Of a DNA stretch of 64,000 nucleotides, positions 10,016-19,930 are shown piece by piece; the first letter of the stretch is position 1; each line of letters starts with the position of its first letter. The position numbers and the translations under genes are program-made. The notes under the pieces are model-generated. The model was given only the letters and a program-made list of their open reading frames with translations, was not told the origin of the DNA and searched no databases. This DNA is from Acanthococcus lagerstroemiae (lineage: Eukaryota > Arthropoda > Insecta > Hemiptera > Eriococcidae): contig CM063111.1 of assembly GCA_031841125.1 (NCBI GenBank), positions 34,112,955-34,176,954 on the forward strand, read 5' to 3'.

Positions 10016-10390
10016 AACCAAGCTCGGCCCACACCATCGAACAGGACTAGGAGAGCTGCTGTAGCTCGGACCCATCGGCAGGGCTCACCCGTCGTCACTA
10101 CCTGCCTGCGTCGACACACGGACCAAGACGAGGAGGTGAGGGGTGAGTGAAAAGGAAGCGTGTCCGGCTGTGGGGGACCTGAATTCCAGGCGAGCGCTCA
10201 GGGAGTGATAGTGGCCCTGGTAGGACGCGCGCACCGTTGCGGGAAGGAGAAATGGTGGCTCGGGCTGGCCTCAAAGCGTCCCTCCGGTCACTGATGCGAT
10301 ACTCGAAAGGGTAGTTTCCGGGACCGGGGGTGCGGTGTCATAGGGGCCACTTTGGCATACGTGCATCGCCGTACTGCCCTCCACACCATG
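10016..10390 (+). mobile_element. R1-clade LINE 3' end (last codons plus 3' UTR), copy a
   Basis: The sequence matches 24463-24909 and the reverse strand of 23336-23760 over the UTR landmarks: 'gacctgaattccaggcgagc', 'ctcgaaagggtagtttcc', 'gccactttggcatacgtgca' and 'ccacaccat'. In the minus-strand copy these follow directly after an R1-type C-terminal coding region, which identifies them as its 3' UTR. The 71-codon frame at 10330-10545 is a translation of this UTR and not a gene. Confidence 0.75.
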
Positions 10391-11802
10391 ACTCCATAGC
10401 ACTAAAATTCACGATCACCAAAAATCCTGGACAATTATTACTCAAAGTTGCTTTGAGAAAGGATGTACAACCTCCGATCTTTAGATCCACTTTGATGGAC
10501 AGATGGGTCTCCCCTCCCTTTCGGGAAGTCTCTGTATTGTTTTAACTGTATGATGTAATGAAGTGCCCTCAGAACGTGTTCTAACATGCAAACGTGTGTT
10601 CATTTTAGCTGAGAATTCGAGACCCCCCCCCTCCACCTTTAACTGTCCGGAACTTGTTTAGAGGGTCTCGACATTTGCTCGCTATACGAAAACTTATCTG
10701 CAGAAAACGATGAATCGTTCCAGAAAAAGTGGAGCCCAGTGTTACCACGGATACACACACCCTCGCGGAATTATAGCTAATTAAATTTTTGAACAATGAC
10801 AAATAAAATTATAAACATTTCCATTTAGATGAACTGTGAAACCGCGTACAACATTTCGCAAGGTTTAATTATACCTTCGATAGTGAAAAAAAAAGAAGAA
10901 GAAGAGAAAACGAAAAAAGTATCATTTAGCCTGTAGTAACTCCAGTCGGGTAACTTTTTGGTACGACACGAAAGGGGATAAGAAAAGAAAAAACTGGGCT
11001 ATAAAAAACATGTAAAAATGAAAATAAACTCAGGCGGCAACTGTCTTGAAACGGAATCGAGAAAATGAAATTCGCCGAGATGATGTACGACGGAACAATT
11101 TCGGAAATGGAAATATATTTCCGACAATAAGGACGAAGAGCTATTCTCGTACCCATGCACATACATAATACACGAATTTTTCGATCAAAAAAAAGCAAAA
11201 TGGATGCACGGTTGCGGCTCGCATTTATTTTATTGCAGCACCCCGAACGCCGAATGCCAGCCTTACAAATAAACGACAAAAGGAAACGTTTTATCGCGCC
11301 GAAATTATAATAATGAACGAATATATTGATATATTGACGTTAGATTTTTCCGGTGTTCCGAAAAATGCGAGGACACACGCTCAGGAAGTTCGAGCCCTCT
11401 CCGCTTCACGCTTCACCTTCAACGAAACACATCCTTCGGGGTCCAAAAAAGAAGAAAAAACTCTTCGCCGTTCTGTAAACTTTTATTATTTTCTGAATGG
11501 TCAGCATCTATTGTACTCCGCGAATCTTTTTTTCGCCTTTTGTAAAATATCAACGCGATGAAGACTCTTCAATCGTTCGGAGAAATAAACATTCTCAAAA
11601 TTCTTACAAATCTATTTTCCCCTGTATCCTTTTGGGTATCGAGCTACGGTGGACCAGCTACCACCTTCGAGGATTTTATACTGGGGTCATTCTTCAAAAA
11701 CTGAAACTATTTTGTTACTGCAAATTTGAACCATAATGTCGTCCTTTTATCATTTATTTTTTTCTGAGGGGAGATGGTATGTTTGGTAACGCAATAACAT
11801 CC
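10391..11802. other. Unique island 2
   Basis: No recognisable repeat or protein. Several chance frames exist on both strands (10926-11279 minus, 11313-11561 plus). Confidence 0.4.
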
Positions 11803-11907
11803 GCAACGAATTCCACCAATCCGAATCATCAGACAAGACAGTTACCATCTTTTGGAAAGAAGCACAGGGAGGTATCCATCGTCGTGGATATTACCGTCTT
11901 GTCTCAG
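11803..11907 (+). repeat. Repeat B, copy without insertion
   Basis: About 100 bp matching 46713-46798 plus 47215-47230. It contains a small inverted repeat (agacaagacagttaccat at 11831, mirrored at 11884-11903). Position 11886-11887 corresponds to the TA target used by the hairpin element in the other copy, so this is a paralogous empty site. Confidence 0.7.
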
Positions 11908-12029
11908 GACCTGTTATATTTTCGTGAATTTATGTTTCAAGTTGTTTTTTCTCAGTAAAGTAGAAATCTTAAGAAGTTCAATTTGATATCAATGACTTCA
12001 CATTTCTAGAAGAGGAGGCATAAAGTTCT

Positions 12030-12232
12030 CTTTTCTGATTTTGCTCTCAACCCGAGCACTGGAATCCGCCCTTTCGAGCATTACCTCAGAGACGTCGGGG
12101 AGGCTGTTAGGGCTCTCTTCTTGCCGAAAAACTGGCCTAAGTCAAAGTGTAGCGAGTTGCTACGTGGGCTCGAACCCGGGACTTCCGAATTCCGAGACCG
12201 GTGCGCTATCCACTCGGCCAACCAGACAACTT
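12030..12232 (-). mobile_element. tRNA-derived SINE, copy 2
   Basis: Minus-strand copy with a GGTTCGAGCCC-type box B and the conserved 'ctcgaaagggcggattcca' body. Flanked by an exact 14-bp duplication AGGCATAAAGTTCT at 12016-12029 and 12233-12246. The open frame at 12041-12250 is a translation of the SINE. Confidence 0.9.
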
Positions 12233-12246
12233 AGGCATAAAGTTCT

Positions 12247-12632
12247 GTAAAGGTAAAGCGCCAAATGTTGATCTAAGTATTGAATGTTGATCCTTTTTTT
12301 CAAGATTCAATAAATCTTCGTTGGTGCGTTCGCAACTTTTTTTTGTGGTGATTCAAAAATACAGTGAACATTTACCTACCATTCTATACAGCTAGGCTGT
12401 GAAAACGTAATTTATGCTATCGTATGATAATTTTGAATTTTCTGTGTTAATAAATAATGTGCTAAAATTCAACAATTTACATATTTATTTAGGAAAACGT
12501 AATTTGGAAATATCGAAATGGTAGGTAAATACTATAATTCATTTTGCGACTTCTTCTTTCGTGTTCTTCTTTTTCTTTCGTGTCCGGACTTCGACGCGTT
12601 CGCAGTTAACTTCAAGTTTTAGATTTCAACTT
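12247..12632. other. Non-coding, nothing recognised
   Basis: AT-rich; no gene or repeat recognised. Confidence 0.35.
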
Positions 12633-13525
12633 TTAAATTTTAAAATTAAAAATATTTCCCCTCCATCTCTGCACCAGTTCCAAGGTGCTGTCGTCTAGAT
12701 TACCCCACATCTCCCCTCTGGTATGTGTGGTCCCTCCTTCACACACAAGGAGGTGGTCGTCGTTTTGAAGCTGACCGCACATCTGACATCCTGCGTCGCC
12801 GCTGTACTGACGCATCCGGTGCGCAGCCTATTCAGGGTGGACCACGATGGATAGGGGAAATCATGTCCACTGGCTAGGTTTTAAGCGCGCGGGGTGTCGT
12901 CGATGTTCGTCCATCTTGTCGCCCTAGCGGTCGAGGGGTCGTCTGTAAGGACCGATGTATTGTTGAGAAAACTCCTCCTGGATTTCAGTCTCGGCGTTGC
13001 TGCCACCTGGCCGAACATGATGTGGCGAGGGTCGCTTTCCTTCTTAGTCCTCTCCACATCCGCAGTCACTTCCCTCCTCACCTCCGGCGGAGCGATTCCA
13101 CATATCCGTGAAGGGTACTTGAGACTAGTTGGTCTCAGGCAATCGGATACGATCCTTATGGTGTTATTCAGGGCCACATCAACCTTTTTAGTATAAGCAG
13201 ATCCACCCCACGCTGCACATCCGTATTGCGCGATAGAGTAACAGAGCGCTAGAGCTGTGGTCCTCAATGTGCTCGGCTTGGCTCCCCACTTGCTTGATAC
13301 GAGCTTTTTCAGGATGCTATTTCTGGCTTCGACTTTCATCTTAGTATTCTCAAAGTGCTTCTTAAAAGTAAGTGTCCTGTCAAGTGTGACGCCAAGGTAC
13401 TTCGGATTTTCGCAATCTTCACGTTGTATTCCTTCCCAACTCAGCTTCAGCTTGCGCCTTAGGCTCTTTCAGGTGGAAACTGCGCACATGCGTATTAGAT
13501 GGATTTGGCTTGAGAGTATTATTCG
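12633..13525 (-). pseudogene. Non-LTR retrotransposon relic: RT C-terminus and Cys-rich end
   Basis: Read from 13525 downward, the frame gives NPKYLGVTLDRTLTFKKHFE and then a long open segment from 13339 (motifs KWGAKPSTLRTTALALCYS, AQYGCAAWG, CLRPT, GIAPPEVRREV). These are typical of the RT thumb/C-terminal region in the jockey/CR1-related group of LINEs. A frameshift near 13450 separates LKPNPS.TH from the YLGVTLD segment, and another near 12815 precedes a short CQMC...HLLVC end, the usual terminal Cys/His motif. It is 5' truncated just inside the RT palm (see 13530-13757). It is a relic with no upstream ORF. Confidence 0.8.
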
Positions 13526-13529
13526 TGTA

Positions 13530-13757
13530 TTATACTTCTAGTTCATTAAGGATGTCCTGCAATTTTCCCTCTACCTCTACGTGTGTATCCCCCTGCGCCG
13601 TCGCTGCCAGGTCCCCTCGCTCGTTTCTGTTTCCGTAATTATAGGGGCCTATGTTTCTTTCGTTTTCCTTTCTTTTTCCGACTTGACTATTGAAGTCCCA
13701 CATAATTAACGTTGTATTTTTTGTGTTATCTCTGTTTTCTTGGGTGTTATTAGACAA
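13530..13757 (-). pseudogene. Chimeric LINE junction: endonuclease piece joined to RT palm
   Basis: The 75-codon frame has two parts. Residues ~19-49 (MWDFNSQVGK...GPYNYGNRNERGD) match the endonuclease motif region of a different LINE, like the one at 36980-37110 (GPYNFGDRNERG). Residues ~50-75 (LAATAQGDTHVEVEGKLQ) fit the segment just after the catalytic [FY]ADD of the downstream RT relic, running into YYTNN.LKPNP. The fusion point is at the shared Asp of 'ERGD|LAATAQ', close to 13610. Either an illegitimate recombination or a template switch during reverse transcription would give this; I cannot tell which. Confidence 0.6.
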
Positions 13758-13894
13758 AATAGTTTAGCATCAGTCCAGTTTTAGAAACTATAGGACGATA
13801 CAAATGTTCGCAACAAGCTTAAAACCGTTTTATAGAATGTGCTATGCTATGTACTATTTAGGCCTGAAGACCTGACAAGGTTATGACTTATGTA
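13758..13894 (+). repeat. Possible LINE 3' UTR, first part
   Basis: The stretch continues across the hAT-type element at 13895-15275 into 15284-15335, which ends in A-rich sequence (tgtaaaaaaaataatta and onward). Together they look like a retroelement 3' end, but no coding part is attached, so the call is tentative. Confidence 0.3.
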
Positions 13895-15275
13895 CAGAGG
13901 TGGGTACTTTCACTTGTGAACGTCGTTCAGTTCATGAACTCGTTCACATTTTTGACGAACGTGAACGTGAACGAGAACGATATTTTTAAGAGTGAACGTG
14001 GACGAAATTTCTGACGAACGTGAACGAGTGAACGAAAGTGAACGAGATTTCTTTCCTTTCTGAAGAAATGAGGGCGAGATCCAAGAGGCTACTCGGCTAC
14101 TGACGATGACGTTTACTCTTTTACTGGTAGGGTGTAGTACCAGTAAACGTCAAGGCAATGGCGGACTGGCCCGGGCCGGAGGGTCGCTATCCCGACCCAG
14201 GCCCCAACCCTTATAGGCTCCCATGAAAAAAAAATGAAATTCTCAAAAATAAGAAAATCTGAATCATTTAAAAAATTTAGTATATCAAATATCTGATTTT
14301 AGTTTTCTGTGAAGAGTTATTATGCTTCTTGTTCTTGTATGGTTTTATTAATTATTTCTTACCATGTTCCCTCTTCCGCGCATGATTTTTGGACGAACCA
14401 ATTCAGCACGTACACTTTCTGAGCAGCGGTCTTGGGTCTCAACATCTTGAAAAAACCAGGGGCATGTGAATCCCAAGCCTATAAACAGAGTGAATATTGA
14501 AACGAGTTAACTGGAAGAATGAGAAGGTTGGTTTCTTTATTGAAAATCATTAGAAGAATTTTCTTCACATTTTCCCCTGTTTCCAATTATAATATTCTAA
14601 TGATGCTGTACTTCCCTCTTCACGCATTAGCCTACTGTAATTTTATCTGTTTTGTTTGGTTTAATTTTGCGGTCGCAATTTAAAAAAAATTTTGCAGTGT
14701 TGCTGTAGAAAATTTCTACTAAGAGTAATGTAAGGTAAATGTTATGGGCGAACATGAACAAAGGCCAAAAAATGATGATTCTGTCTTAATGGAACTAAAG
14801 AAAAAGGATTCAGGGGGCTGAGCCCCCACATGCAAAATTAGCCCCCCCCCCAGAAATAATTATCTAGTTCCGTACATGTGATTCACCTCAAAATATTGAA
14901 GTGACTGAATAAAAAAGAATTACAAAAATTTTAATATCTTAGATTAACTGAGGCAAGAACATAAGACATCAGAAATGCTATCTTCTGATAACGTTTGTCT
15001 TTATAACTGCAAAATAGACTAGCTTCTTACAGCTGGCTAGAACTTGGGTCTAGGAATAACTTTTCATATTAGCAGGGATGGGCACGTTGTGAAATTAATA
15101 ATAAAATAAAGAATACCACGAATATTAGAAAGGATGTGAACGCCGTTCATTCGTTCACAAACAGCAAAAGAACGTGAACTACTATATTTGTAGGTGAACG
15201 TGAACTGAACGTGACCGAGCAAACTTTTAGATGAACGTGAACGATCTTTAAAGTTCGTGAACTTACCCACCTCTG
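13895..15275. mobile_element. hAT-type transposon, non-autonomous, 1381 bp
   Basis: Ends CAGAGGTGGGTACTTTCAC and, reverse-complemented, CAGAGGTGGGTAAGTTCAC; both ends carry runs of diverged 'gtgaacg' repeats in subterminal regions (13915-14050 and 15125-15260). The flanks are an exact 8-bp duplication CTTATGTA at 13887-13894 and 15276-15283. CAGAGGTGGG plus an 8-bp duplication is typical of hAT elements. No transposase frame remains. An internal phrase 'ggcggactggcccgggcc' at about 14160 suggests a further nested hAT-like fragment whose other end I could not place. Confidence 0.9.
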
Positions 15276-15335
15276 CTTATGTACCTATTTGATAAGTCCT
15301 AGTGTATAAATTGTAAAAAAAATAATTAAAAAAAT

Positions 15336-16640
15336 GTCGACACCTAGTGGAAACGAAGCTTCTTTTGCACTGTGTGGAGTTGCTACATCAGTCAGTGCGA
15401 GTACCGAATGTTATCTGACAGAAAACCGTTAACGAAGCTGTGAAGGGGAAGCAGTCTGGTTTCACATTCTCTCTCTCTCTCTCGCTCCTACGTGAGTGGA
15501 GCGTTAATACATCACATCCGTTGCATGTTTTCGCGTTCGCGTTCGTTTCACCTTTTCTATATTAACTGCCCATCCTGAACCTGCATAAATAAGCTTCGCT
15601 TCAAAAATGTATTTTGTCCACCTGGATTTGTATTCCGAATGACTGTGTGGCATTCTTCTCAAGTCTAGTGCCCGCACAAAATGAAATCCTCAAAATACAA
15701 TATTTCTTGTTATCGTTGTCTTAGGAATTATGAAACGAAGGGCTTTGACCAGACACTTCGTCTTTCTTTGGGAATTATGAGATAAAGCTTTTCCATGTCG
15801 CTTAACTTTCGCAGATTCGAGGAAAATACATCCGACGTACATGTTGAAAACGTTCACGATTAAATCCGACCTCCTTTGCTGATAATTTAAATACGATTCA
15901 GCAAACGGAGTTTACCGGGTACATTGATACTGTGCAAATGATGAAACGAAAACGACACTGTTTCGACAAATTATCTAATGCTTCTTCACATCTTTACATT
16001 CACGTTGTGATTAGTGTCCCCCTTTTTTTTCCTCGTCTTAAATCAGCTTGTATTACTTATGTCGTAACGAGGGTGTTATAACGTATAATAATGTGATATA
16101 CATGATACGCGAAAAGGCGACACTGAATCATACATACGGCCTAATTCTACCCCACGGCTAGTCGAGTGTAGAAAACATCGCTCAAGGGTGGCTGACCCCG
16201 ATGCCAAATTTTACGCATATTTTTTCCGCCTTCGTCCGGAATTGACTCGATTATTTGACACTCTTCGTCTTGTATAAGTCGCACTTTTAAAAACGATTTT
16301 ATCCCTCCGACCCCGTCCGACGACACGATAATAATAGCACGAAGGTCGCGCGGGACCCGGGGACGAAATAATGAAATACGACGAATAAAAACCTCTCGGG
16401 ATATTATATCTGCAATGCAGCTACCCTTTAACCTGTTTATATTATTTAGTTAAGCGACAATCGAAGGGGAGGCAGTAATGGCACCGAATAAAACTAATAA
16501 ATAAAACGCCTTTCTTATTTTCCAGCCGTGTTTTCTTGTAGATTTTTCCGGACCTGATAAAGTGTGACAGGTTGCATATTTTCGGAGAGGATCCGCAGGA
16601 TGCGGGAGGCTTGATATTTTTACGGTGAAAAGAAAGTCGG
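15336..16640. other. Unique island 3 with a CT microsatellite
   Basis: No recognisable gene or repeat except (CT)n at about 15468-15483. Confidence 0.4.
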
Positions 16641-17162
16641 ATGATTGTAATGACACTCAGACTTGAGGGTGAATTGAGATTAGATCCTTTTTTTATTTAT
16701 GCTCGAGCCACGGAGATTTGCAGAATTAGGTCTTACAGCGCAGTCAACGTAGGCGGATTTTTACTGCAAGATCTGAAGGGCGAGGCTGTGCCCCTAGTAA
16801 TTTTCCAAATCGCGAGCTTCCCCACAATATTCCAAAACAGGATGTCTACCGGGCTAATAAGTCCAATAATAGTCCAATATATGAAAAATGGCCCAATAAG
16901 TCCAATAAAAGTTCAATAATTTTAATAAATTTTAATATAGGTTCAATAAAAATTGAAAAATGAGGAATTATGCATTATTTAAGCAAGGGGAATTTTCGGA
17001 ATCAGAAATTCCAACCTAACTTTTTTGGACTTCTTTTCTGTATTTCCAAAGTATTCAAGCATGAATTATAAATAATAAAGTCAGTTTAACAACCGTATTT
17101 GAGTGAAATATTTGTAATAATAAAAATTATAACACATAGAATTTTATTTTGCAATTTTTTCC
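16641..17162. other. Non-coding; clustered 'tccaataa' motifs
   Basis: Around 16850-16960 the words 'gtccaataa' and 'gttcaataa' recur about six times in AT-rich sequence. They may belong to the 3' flank of the pogo-like transposase relic just upstream on the minus strand. Nothing else recognised. Confidence 0.35.
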
Positions 17163-17480
17163 CTATCTTTCCTTCAACGCACTGGTTTGGCATATGTCAC
17201 AAGCAGAAATGTAAAAACCTATACCTGTGTGACCAGTGCAAGCGTTGTGGGCCCAACCTAAGCACAAGTCACATAGTATCCATTTTTCTTTACTTCCCGA
17301 GCATCCAAATGTATCCCCACAAATTACACATTCCACCATAGCTTCAGCTAGACTGGAATTGGTGGATCCGATCAACTCCCGTCTCCTTCTCCACTTCCGC
17401 TGTTTTCTTCTTTCTAATCGTCTTTCGTGTTTCCTGAAATGAAAATTGAATCTTACGGAAGTCACAAAACAAGCATTCAA
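17163..17480 (-). pseudogene. C-terminal PHD finger of a pogo/Tigger-like transposase
   Basis: About 105 codons. A basic, Arg/Lys-rich stretch (residues ~16-36) is followed by a Cys4-His-Cys3 finger: CVIC, then WILCDLC, WAHNAC and CDIC near the end. Insect pogo/Tigger-type DDE transposases often end in exactly this arrangement (basic region, then a PHD-like finger with the W-x2-C...W-A-H core). The DDE catalytic domain and the N-terminal HTH are absent from the neighbourhood. A host PHD protein exon is the alternative, but the short basic linker and position at the C-terminus favour the transposon. Confidence 0.55.
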
Positions 17481-17866
17481 GTAATATCTACCTAGTCTCC
17501 TTTTCTACAACTTTACTTACCCAGAAAGTCAAATTACGAGTTTTTACTTACACTTTTCAAATGCTTGCGAACGGTAGCTTCGTTCAACCCGTCCGTATAC
17601 TTCAGATTTCATTTTGACGAATTTTGTTGGAGAGAACACTAACGTTCTCTTAATTTTCATCTCTATCCTGACCTAGAAGCACTATATATTTTACAGAATA
17701 TTACAGGCACTTCGACACGCGATCACCAATTACCTCTTACCTCAGAGATAACTTCATAGTTTAGGTATGTCCTTCATATCATAAAAATGTAAACAAAATT
17801 ACAAATTTGAAAGTGTGAAAATACTTACTATTTTCCTCATTTTTCCATAAATTTGCTTCATTTTTC

Positions 17867-17869
<3 letters not shown>
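17481..17869. other. Non-coding, nothing recognised
   Basis: AT-rich; no recognisable continuation of the transposase upstream of the PHD finger. Confidence 0.35.

Positions 17870-17914
<45 letters not shown>
17870..17914 (+). repeat. A45 homopolymer
   Basis: 45 consecutive A residues. No retroelement body or duplication was identified beside it, so it may be a decayed tail or an assembly-sensitive homopolymer. Confidence 0.9.
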
Positions 17915-17915
<1 letters not shown>

Positions 17916-18071
17916 ACGAGTAAGAAGCAAAACACCACTAAAATGATTAAGTCGTTCTCTCTTCACAATAAAGATCCTTACATTTCGCCCTTTTTCGTAA
18001 GCAGCCGAGTATTTTTGGTTTTCAGGTTGGGGTGACCGTCACCTTTGCGATACACAAATATGTATTACCAG

Positions 18072-18230
18072 GAGGGGCAGAAATAGAGCGAAAACTTTGG
18101 GGGGGGCTAAAGCCCCAGCGCTTAAAATAACTTTGTAAAAATCCAAGAATCATAGCCCCCTTCAAAAAAAAGTGGGGCTAACTTTGAAACCGGGGCAGTT
18201 ATCCCCCTAGTCCCCCTATTTCCGCCCTTC
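18072..18230. mobile_element. Small hAT-like MITE, 159 bp
   Basis: Terminal repeats GAGGGGCAGAAATAG and (reverse complement) GAAGGGCGGAAATAG. Flanked by ATTACCAG (18064-18071) and ATTGCCAG (18231-18238), an 8-bp duplication with one mismatch. Interior is G/C-run rich and non-coding. Confidence 0.8.
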
Positions 18231-18354
18231 ATTGCCAGTGAAGAGAAATTAAGGGTAAGCATTTATAGGACGCCTTACCTATGCCTCAGCTTCTGAATAA
18301 GTAATTTTCTGAATGAAATTATATTTGCAATGTTCACAGGTCAAATCACACTTA

Positions 18355-18573
18355 GGGGTCTGGTTGGCCGAGTGAATAGCTCGCTGGTCTCAGAATCCGG
18401 AGGTCCCGGGTTCGAGCCCACATAGCAACTGGCTACATTTCGACCTAGGCCGATTTTTCGGCAAGATGAGAAGAGGGCTAAGACAGCCCTAACAGCCTCC
18501 CCGGCGTCTCTGATGTAATGCTCGAAAGGGCGGATTTCAGGGCTCGGGTTGAGAGTAAAGATAAAAGAAAAAG
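18355..18573 (+). mobile_element. tRNA-derived SINE, copy 3
   Basis: Head 'tctggttggccgagtg' (box A region), box B GGTTCGAGCCC at about 18410, then the conserved body and a purine-rich tail. The flanking duplication is 17 bp (aggtcaaatcacactta at 18338, aggtcacatcgcactta at 18574) with two mismatches. The plus-strand tRNA-like head has the GGCCGAGTGG start of type II (Leu/Ser-like) tRNAs, so a Leu or Ser tRNA origin is a reasonable inference. Confidence 0.9.
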
Positions 18574-18591
18574 AGGTCACATCGCACTTAA

Positions 18592-19289
18592 AACAGTTTA
18601 AGATATTGAAATGAGGTTCATTTTCATCATTTCTTATCCACTTGATGAATCTTCACTGAGCCTAGACAAACGAAATTAATACAGAAAATGTTAAAACTGA
18701 TTGAAGTAAACTTTACTCTTAGGTTTTGTACGGAATATTCTTGCCTTTCTCCAGTTTCGAATTTTCTTTCACATTTTCCGCTAACTTCTTGTACTCGTTG
18801 AAGAAACAACATAAGCTTCATTCCTGAAACATCATTCTGAACAGAGTCACAAAATTGACCGAAACTGGATTACATTTCAAACATTAAATGTTTCAACAAG
18901 TTTGAAGCTTTTATACTTGTCCGAAATCGGTTTTTGGATGGACATAGTCGTACGTCGCAGCTATCAGTTCTTTCACAAGGCACCAGGAAATCAAATTGCC
19001 ACTACAAAGGATAAAAAATATTTGTCACTGCTTGGGGAAAAATCATTGATAGTGAGATATTGACAATGCTAGAAGATACATGTTCAGAATATCAGATACA
19101 TAAATATTTCTGTACTTACATAAGAAATAATTTTCTCTTTTTTTTTCAACCCATGAAGGACAAACAGTCGCGCCAGATGGGATAAGCCACCATGATTGTG
19201 CGTATGGAAAATGTAAAAACAACAATTCTCATAGATTATTTCGAAATGATGGCCAATAGTAATCGAGTTGCAATATTATTCCTGTAAAA
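18592..19289. other. Non-coding, nothing recognised
   Basis: AT-rich; no gene or repeat recognised. Confidence 0.35.
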
Positions 19290-19930
19290 TAGCGTTCCTC
19301 CCGACAGACTGTAGTAATGCAGCCTGTATCAATCATTTCATAAACATCAAGAAGCAAAGAGAAAGCATTCAGAAACATAACAAACACTAAAATAAAATAT
19401 GATGTCTACTACGCGCTAGTACAATCTATATTAAACTATGGCATAATAGCATGGGGTAGTGCTTATCCAACAACAATAAAGCCCTTACAAATAGTGCAAA
19501 ATAAGATCATAAAAATCATATTATTCAATTTCCACCCAAGGACGTCTACGACTCAGATCTATAAAATAAACAAACTTATTAAACATACGAAAATTACATA
19601 TTAAAAACACCTTAACTTACATGAAAACCAATAACTTACTACGCATACAGAAAAATCATAGTATAACAACTAGACATAACCTTTGTAACATTAGGGTGCC
19701 AAAAAAAAAATACAGCAAGGGGACAACAAAACTATAGGTACCAGGGTATCTCATTTTTCAATAACCTCAGTCCATCCCATAAAGCAGAAATTATGTGTAG
19801 CTCAGCAAAAAATACTAAAAAAATTTAAAAAACTTATAAATAGCCTACTACATAAACACGCACAAAATAAATAAACAACAACTAATAAACAAACACAATA
19901 AAAATAAATAAATAAATAAAAATAAACAGT
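19290..19930 (+). pseudogene. 5'-truncated LINE: end of ORF2 and tail
   Basis: From about 19392 one frame reads KYDVYYALVQSILNYGIIAW followed by QIVQNKIIKIIL, the conserved post-RT region of many LINEs (ALVQSIL.YG...WG..., QNK.IK.I). After stops and frameshifts, 'YQGISFFNNLS' appears near 19740, the usual last conserved block. The element ends in an (AAAT)n-like tail at about 19900-19930. No clade-specific domain is present. Confidence 0.7.

Noticed and set aside
17870..17914. Poly-A tail of a processed pseudogene
   Set aside because: No mRNA-like body or target duplication could be found upstream.
18355..18573. Functional tRNA gene
   Set aside because: Has tRNA-like boxes but is one of four copies with retroposed bodies, tails and target duplications, so it is a SINE.
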